A DNA stretch of 63,096 nt from Pseudomonas sp. AFG_SD02_1510_Pfu_092 (lineage in GTDB: Bacteria > Pseudomonadota > Gammaproteobacteria > Pseudomonadales > Pseudomonadaceae), in NCBI RefSeq assembly GCF_003331055.1, contig NZ_PUQD01000028.1:1-63096 (forward strand), given 5' to 3'. Positions 59,435-63,096 of this stretch are shown piece by piece (position 1 is the first letter of the stretch; each line of letters opens with the position of its first letter). The notes beneath the pieces were generated by a model. The model worked only from the letters and a program-made list of their open reading frames with translations, was not told where the DNA came from and did no database searches. Made by a program: the position numbers and the translations under genes.

Positions 59435-62089
59435 ATGAGTGACTCCACCCGCGCAGACGCGCTGCTGGCTACCCTCCCGCGCACCGGCCGGGGCCGGCTG
59501 AAGGTGTTCCTCGGCGCCGCTCCCGGCGTCGGCAAGACCTTCGCCATGCTCCAGGCCGCCCACGCCCAGCAACGCCAGGGCGTGCAGGTGCTGGCCGGAG
59601 TGGTCGAAACCCACGGCCGCACAGAAACCGAAGCGCTGCTCGGCGGCCTTCAACAGCAGCCGCTGCTACGCCGCCAGTACCGCGGCGTCACCCTCGAGGA
59701 AATGGACCTCGACGGCCTGCTCGAGGCAGCGCCGGCTTTGCTGCTGGTCGACGAACTGGCCCATACCAACGCCCCCGGCAGCCGTCACGCCAAGCGCTGG
59801 CAAGACGTACAGGAACTGCTGGCTGCCGGCATCGACGTGTACACCACGGTCAACGTCCAGCACCTGGAGAGCCTCAACGACAAGGTCCGCGACATCACTG
59901 GCGTGCAGGTGCGCGAAACCCTGCCGGACTGGGTGTTGCAGGAAGCCTTCGAGCTGGTGCTGATCGACTTGCCGCCGCGCGAACTGCTGGAGCGCCTGCG
60001 CGAAGGCAAGGTGTATGTGCCCGAGCAGGCGCGGGCGGCCATCGATGCGTTCTTCTCGCAAACCAACCTCACCGCCCTGCGCGAGCTGGCCATGCAGACC
60101 GCCGCCGCCCAGGTCGATGCCGACCTGGCCCACGGTTATCGCCAGCGTGGCCAGGAGGCCCCTGCCTTGCGCGGGCGGCTGCTGGTCGGCGTGGATGGCG
60201 ACGACCAGGCCGAACGCCTGGTGCGCCATGCCAGCCGCGTAGCCCAGCGCCGCCACCTGCCCTGGAGCCTGGTGCACGTGGACAACGGCCGCTTGCGTGA
60301 CGAAGCTGCCCGCCAGCGCCTGCAAGCCGCCCAGCAGCTGGCCGAACGCCTGGGCGGGGAAGTGGTGCTGCTGCGTGCCGGCGAAGTGGCACGTACGCTG
60401 ATTCAGCATGCTGCCGAGCGGCGCGCCAGCTTGGTGCTGGTCGGGCAGTCGCGCGATCGCCTGCGCCGGCGCCTGTTCGGTGCCGGTGTAGCCGCGCGCC
60501 TGCTGCGCGAAAGCCATGGCCTGGAAATCAACGTGCTGGACCGCGATGCGCAAGGCCCGGCACCGCGCTCGGCGGTGCGCCGGGTGTGGGTCTGGCGCCA
60601 TTACCTGTTGGCACTGCTGGCCACGGTCATGGCCGCAGGCCTGGCCTGGGCAGTGTCGAGTGTGCTGGCGCTGCCCAATATCTCGCTGGTGTTTCTGGCT
60701 GCGGTGTTGCTGGTGGCGGTGCGCAGCAGCCTGGGGCCAGCGCTGGCCTGTGCCGCGCTGTCGTTCCTGACCTACGACTTCCTGTTCATCCCGCCCAATT
60801 TCTCGTTCAACATCCAGCGCGAAGAAGATGTACTGACCCTGGTGTTTTTCCTGTTGATGGCCGCGCTCACCGGCAACCTGGCCGCCCGCCAGCGCCGCCA
60901 GTTGCAGGCGCTGCGCGAGACCCAGGCGCAGACCAGCCAGTTGCTGGACCTGTCGCGCCGGTTGACCGTGGCCACCGACCGCCAGGCGGTGTTCAACGCC
61001 GCCGGCCAGCACCTGGACGGCTGGCAGGACCAGCAGGTGTGCCTGCTGGAGCGCAATGCCGAAGACCAGTTGCAGGTGGTCGGCGGCGAAGCCCATGCCT
61101 TCAGCGCCAACGAACGCGCCGCGGCCGAGTGGGCCTGGCAGCACGGCCAGGCCGCCGGTCAGGGCAGCGATACCTTGCCCAATGGCCGCTGGTGGTGGTG
61201 GCCGCTGGCGGTCGATGAGCAACCGCTGGCGTTGCTCGGCGTACGCCCGCGCTCTGGTCAGCCGCTCAGCGACCCGCGCCGGCGGCTGCTCACCGCCCTT
61301 GGCCAGCCCCTGGCCCAGGCCCTGGCCCGCGCCCGCCTGGCCGAACAGCTGGAGGCCGCGCGCCTGCATGGCGAAACCGAGCAACTGCGTAGCGCCTTGC
61401 TCGCCTCGGTCTCCCACGACTTGCGTACCCCGCTGACGGCCATGCGCGGCAGCATCGACAGCCTGCTGGCGCTGGGCGAGGCGATCCCCGCCCCAGACCG
61501 CCGCGACCTGCTCGAGGGCACGCGCAACGAGGCCGAACGCCTCGACCGCTACATCCAGAACCTGCTGGATATGACCCGCCTCGGTCATGGCGGCCTCAAG
61601 CTGGCGCGCGACTGGGTGGCCCCGGCGGACATCGTCGGCAGCGCGCTCAACCGCCTGCGGGTGGTACTGGCGCCGCTGCGCGTGCACACCGAGGTGCCGG
61701 CCGAGTTGCCGTTGCTGTTCGTGCATGCGGCGCTGATCGAGCAGGCCCTGGTCAACGTGCTGGAAAATGCCGCACGCTTCTCGCCGGTCGATGGCCGCCT
61801 GGAGCTGCAGGTGTCGGTGCACGACGCCCAGTTGCGTTTCGCCGTCAGCGACCAGGGCCCCGGCATTCCCGTGGCCGACCGCGAGAAGATCTTCGACATG
61901 TTCTACACCGCCGCCCGTGGCGACCGTGGCGGGCAGGGCACCGGCCTGGGCCTGGCGATCTGCCAGGGCATGATCGGTGCCCATGGCGGGCAGATCCTGG
62001 TCGGTGAAGGCATCGATGGCCACGGCACCTGCATCACTTTATGCTTGCCGCTGCCCCCTCAACCTGAAGCCGAAAGCGAAACCCCATGA
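59435..62089 (+). CDS. kdpD: Sensor histidine kinase KdpD
   Basis: 884 aa. N-terminal KdpD domain (about 20-230) with Walker A FLGAAPGVGKTFAM and LLVDELAHTNAPGSRHAKRW; a universal-stress-like domain (about 250-370); four membrane helices (about 395-490); a GAF-like region; HisKA with SHDLRTPLTAMRGSIDSLL; HATPase with NVLENAARFSP and GTGLGLAICQGMIGAHGG. Senses low K+ and phosphorylates KdpE. AAAGGATAAAAC precedes the ATG. Overlaps kdpE by 4 nt. Confidence 0.97.
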   Translation: MSDSTRADALLATLPRTGRGRLKVFLGAAPGVGKTFAMLQAAHAQQRQGVQVLAGVVETHGRTETEALLGGLQQQPLLRRQYRGVTLEEMDLDGLLEAAPALLLVDELAHTNAPGSRHAKRWQDVQELLAAGIDVYTTVNVQHLESLNDKVRDITGVQVRETLPDWVLQEAFELVLIDLPPRELLERLREGKVYVPEQARAAIDAFFSQTNLTALRELAMQTAAAQVDADLAHGYRQRGQEAPALRGRLLVGVDGDDQAERLVRHASRVAQRRHLPWSLVHVDNGRLRDEAARQRLQAAQQLAERLGGEVVLLRAGEVARTLIQHAAERRASLVLVGQSRDRLRRRLFGAGVAARLLRESHGLEINVLDRDAQGPAPRSAVRRVWVWRHYLLALLATVMAAGLAWAVSSVLALPNISLVFLAAVLLVAVRSSLGPALACAALSFLTYDFLFIPPNFSFNIQREEDVLTLVFFLLMAALTGNLAARQRRQLQALRETQAQTSQLLDLSRRLTVATDRQAVFNAAGQHLDGWQDQQVCLLERNAEDQLQVVGGEAHAFSANERAAAEWAWQHGQAAGQGSDTLPNGRWWWWPLAVDEQPLALLGVRPRSGQPLSDPRRRLLTALGQPLAQALARARLAEQLEAARLHGETEQLRSALLASVSHDLRTPLTAMRGSIDSLLALGEAIPAPDRRDLLEGTRNEAERLDRYIQNLLDMTRLGHGGLKLARDWVAPADIVGSALNRLRVVLAPLRVHTEVPAELPLLFVHAALIEQALVNVLENAARFSPVDGRLELQVSVHDAQLRFAVSDQGPGIPVADREKIFDMFYTAARGDRGGQGTGLGLAICQGMIGAHGGQILVGEGIDGHGTCITLCLPLPPQPEAESETP

Positions 62090-62781
62090 GTCAGTCCGCC
62101 ACCCTGCTGGTCATCGATGATGAACCGCAGATTCGCAAGTTCCTGCGCATCAGCCTGGCCTCGCAAGGCTACAAGGTGCTCGAGGCCGCCACCGGCGCAC
62201 AGGGGCTGACCCAGGCCGCGTTGGGCAAGCCGGACCTGGTGGTGCTCGACCTGGGTTTGCCAGACATGGACGGCCAGCAAGTGCTGCGCGACCTGCGCGA
62301 GTGGAGCGCGGTGCCGGTGCTGGTGTTGTCAGTGCGCGCCAGTGAAGGGCAGAAGGTCGACGCGCTGGATGGCGGTGCCAATGACTACGTGACCAAGCCG
62401 TTCGGTATCCAGGAGTTTCTCGCCCGGGTGCGCGCCTTGCTGCGCCAGGTGCCGCAGGCCGGTGGCTCGGAGGTGGCAGCCAGCTTCGGGCCGCTGACGG
62501 TGGATTTTGCCTTTCGCCGGGTGACCCTGGACGGCGTGGAAGTGGCGCTGACGCGCAAGGAATATGCGCTGCTGGCGCTGTTGGCCGGGCACCCGGGGCG
62601 GGTGATTACCCAGCAGCAGTTGCTCAAGGAGATCTGGGGGCCGACCCATGTCGAGGACACCCATTACCTGCGGATCGTGGTTGGGCATTTGCGCCAGAAA
62701 CTGGGCGATGACCCCACGGCGCCACGGTTCATCATCACCGAGGCAGGGGTGGGTTACCGGCTGGTGGCGCCGGTCACATGA
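62086..62781 (+). CDS. kdpE: Response regulator KdpE (OmpR family)
   Basis: 231 aa. Receiver with LLVIDDEPQIRKFLRISL, phosphoacceptor LVVLDLGLPDMDG, and Lys in YVTKPFGIQEFLARVRALLR. C-terminal winged helix ends HYLRIVVGHLRQKLGDDPTA. Activates kdpFABC under K+ limitation. Overlaps kdpD (ATGA). The 315 bp that follow hold no gene. Confidence 0.97.
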   Translation: MSQSATLLVIDDEPQIRKFLRISLASQGYKVLEAATGAQGLTQAALGKPDLVVLDLGLPDMDGQQVLRDLREWSAVPVLVLSVRASEGQKVDALDGGANDYVTKPFGIQEFLARVRALLRQVPQAGGSEVAASFGPLTVDFAFRRVTLDGVEVALTRKEYALLALLAGHPGRVITQQQLLKEIWGPTHVEDTHYLRIVVGHLRQKLGDDPTAPRFIITEAGVGYRLVAPVT

Positions 62782-62871
62782 TCCCGGGCCAGGGCTAGAA
62801 TCCGGTAGAAAAACAGCGAACTCGCAAGCGTTCCGCTTGCCCCTTGTACTCACATCGCATCACCGGTGCCA

Positions 62872-63000
62872 TGCACCGCGCCGCCTGCTTCGCGGGTGAA
62901 CCCGCTCCCACATGGTACGGCGTATGCCTCGGGCTCACGCTGAACCTGTGGGAGCGGCCGCGGCCGCGAACACCGGCGCAGCCGGTGCCAGGTACCGCGT
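62872..63000. repeat. Tandem REP cluster at the window end
   Basis: Contains the spacer GCACCGCGCCGCCTGCTTCG, an inverted REP half, CGTATGCCTCGGGCTCACGC (62921-62940) and another REP starting CCTGTGGGAGCGGC. The 62921-63000 part is nearly identical to bases 1-80. Nothing recognisable follows to 63096. Confidence 0.75.
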
Positions 63001-63096
63001 TGGATTCTTCACGGGCACGCCCGCTTGTATGGTTAGACTTGAAGGGGTGGTGGGACTAAATGCCCGATTCTGACTGTTCGCAGCAGTACAGACTGT

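Overview
The window reads as chromosomal core DNA of a Pseudomonas putida-group bacterium. The evidence is high GC, the typical 35-bp P. putida REP elements (CCTGTGGGAGCGGG...CCCGCTCCCACAGG) in most gaps, and a gene order I recall from P. putida chromosomes: pvdRT-opmQ, etfQO/etfBA, gltA, sdhCDAB-sucAB-lpdG-sucCD, brnQ, htpG, fabAB, gpsA, kdpFABC-kdpDE. Assignments rest on reading motifs in the translations; no database search was run. No rRNA, tRNA or CRISPR array was seen.

Layout. 1-4.7 kb (minus strand): a MacAB-TolC-type exporter that matches PvdR-PvdT-OpmQ of pyoverdine export, with a perfect iron-starvation sigma box upstream. 4.9-7.4 kb: an orphan FecI-type sigma factor behind a Fur-like site, a receiver-like protein lacking its phosphoacceptor, and an MFS transporter. 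7.7-11.6 kb: electron-transfer flavoprotein genes, etfQO divergent from etfBA, with a PsrA-like operator between them. 11.7-17.1 kb: small envelope genes (orphan solute-binding protein, two DUF4398-like lipoproteins, one with an OmpA domain), a MocR-type regulator, a basic secreted protein, a Cys-cluster protein and a START-domain protein. 17.3-18.1 kb: a decayed IS4-type element inserted exactly into the loop of the gltA terminator. 18.1-31.1 kb: gltA divergent from a TCA-cycle supercluster. 31.2-32.9 kb: a three-gene cassette of unknown function with a cupin-like protein and a 61-residue protein. 33.2-43.7 kb: brnQ, a DUF599 membrane protein, a small lipoprotein, two thioesterases, htpG, a dienelactone hydrolase, a pirin, a secreted amidohydrolase and fabAB. 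43.9-48.9 kb (minus): a tightly coupled TonB receptor / periplasmic binding protein / hybrid histidine kinase operon. 49.0-54.6 kb: gpsA, DUF4389, sixA, two alpha/beta hydrolases, a 20-codon leader ORF coupled to a DUF4892 gene, and an AI-2E-type permease. 54.9-62.8 kb: the complete Kdp potassium system. The end of the window is a REP cluster resembling the one at its start.

How the genes work together. EtfAB passes electrons from acyl-CoA and other dehydrogenases to quinone through EtfQO. GltA, Sdh, the 2-oxoglutarate dehydrogenase complex and SucCD are consecutive TCA steps. FabA and FabB make unsaturated fatty acids. KdpDE sense potassium limitation and switch on KdpFABC. The least explained parts are the 31.2-32.9 kb cassette, the receptor/binding-protein/kinase operon, the pseudo-receiver, and several operator-like palindromes.
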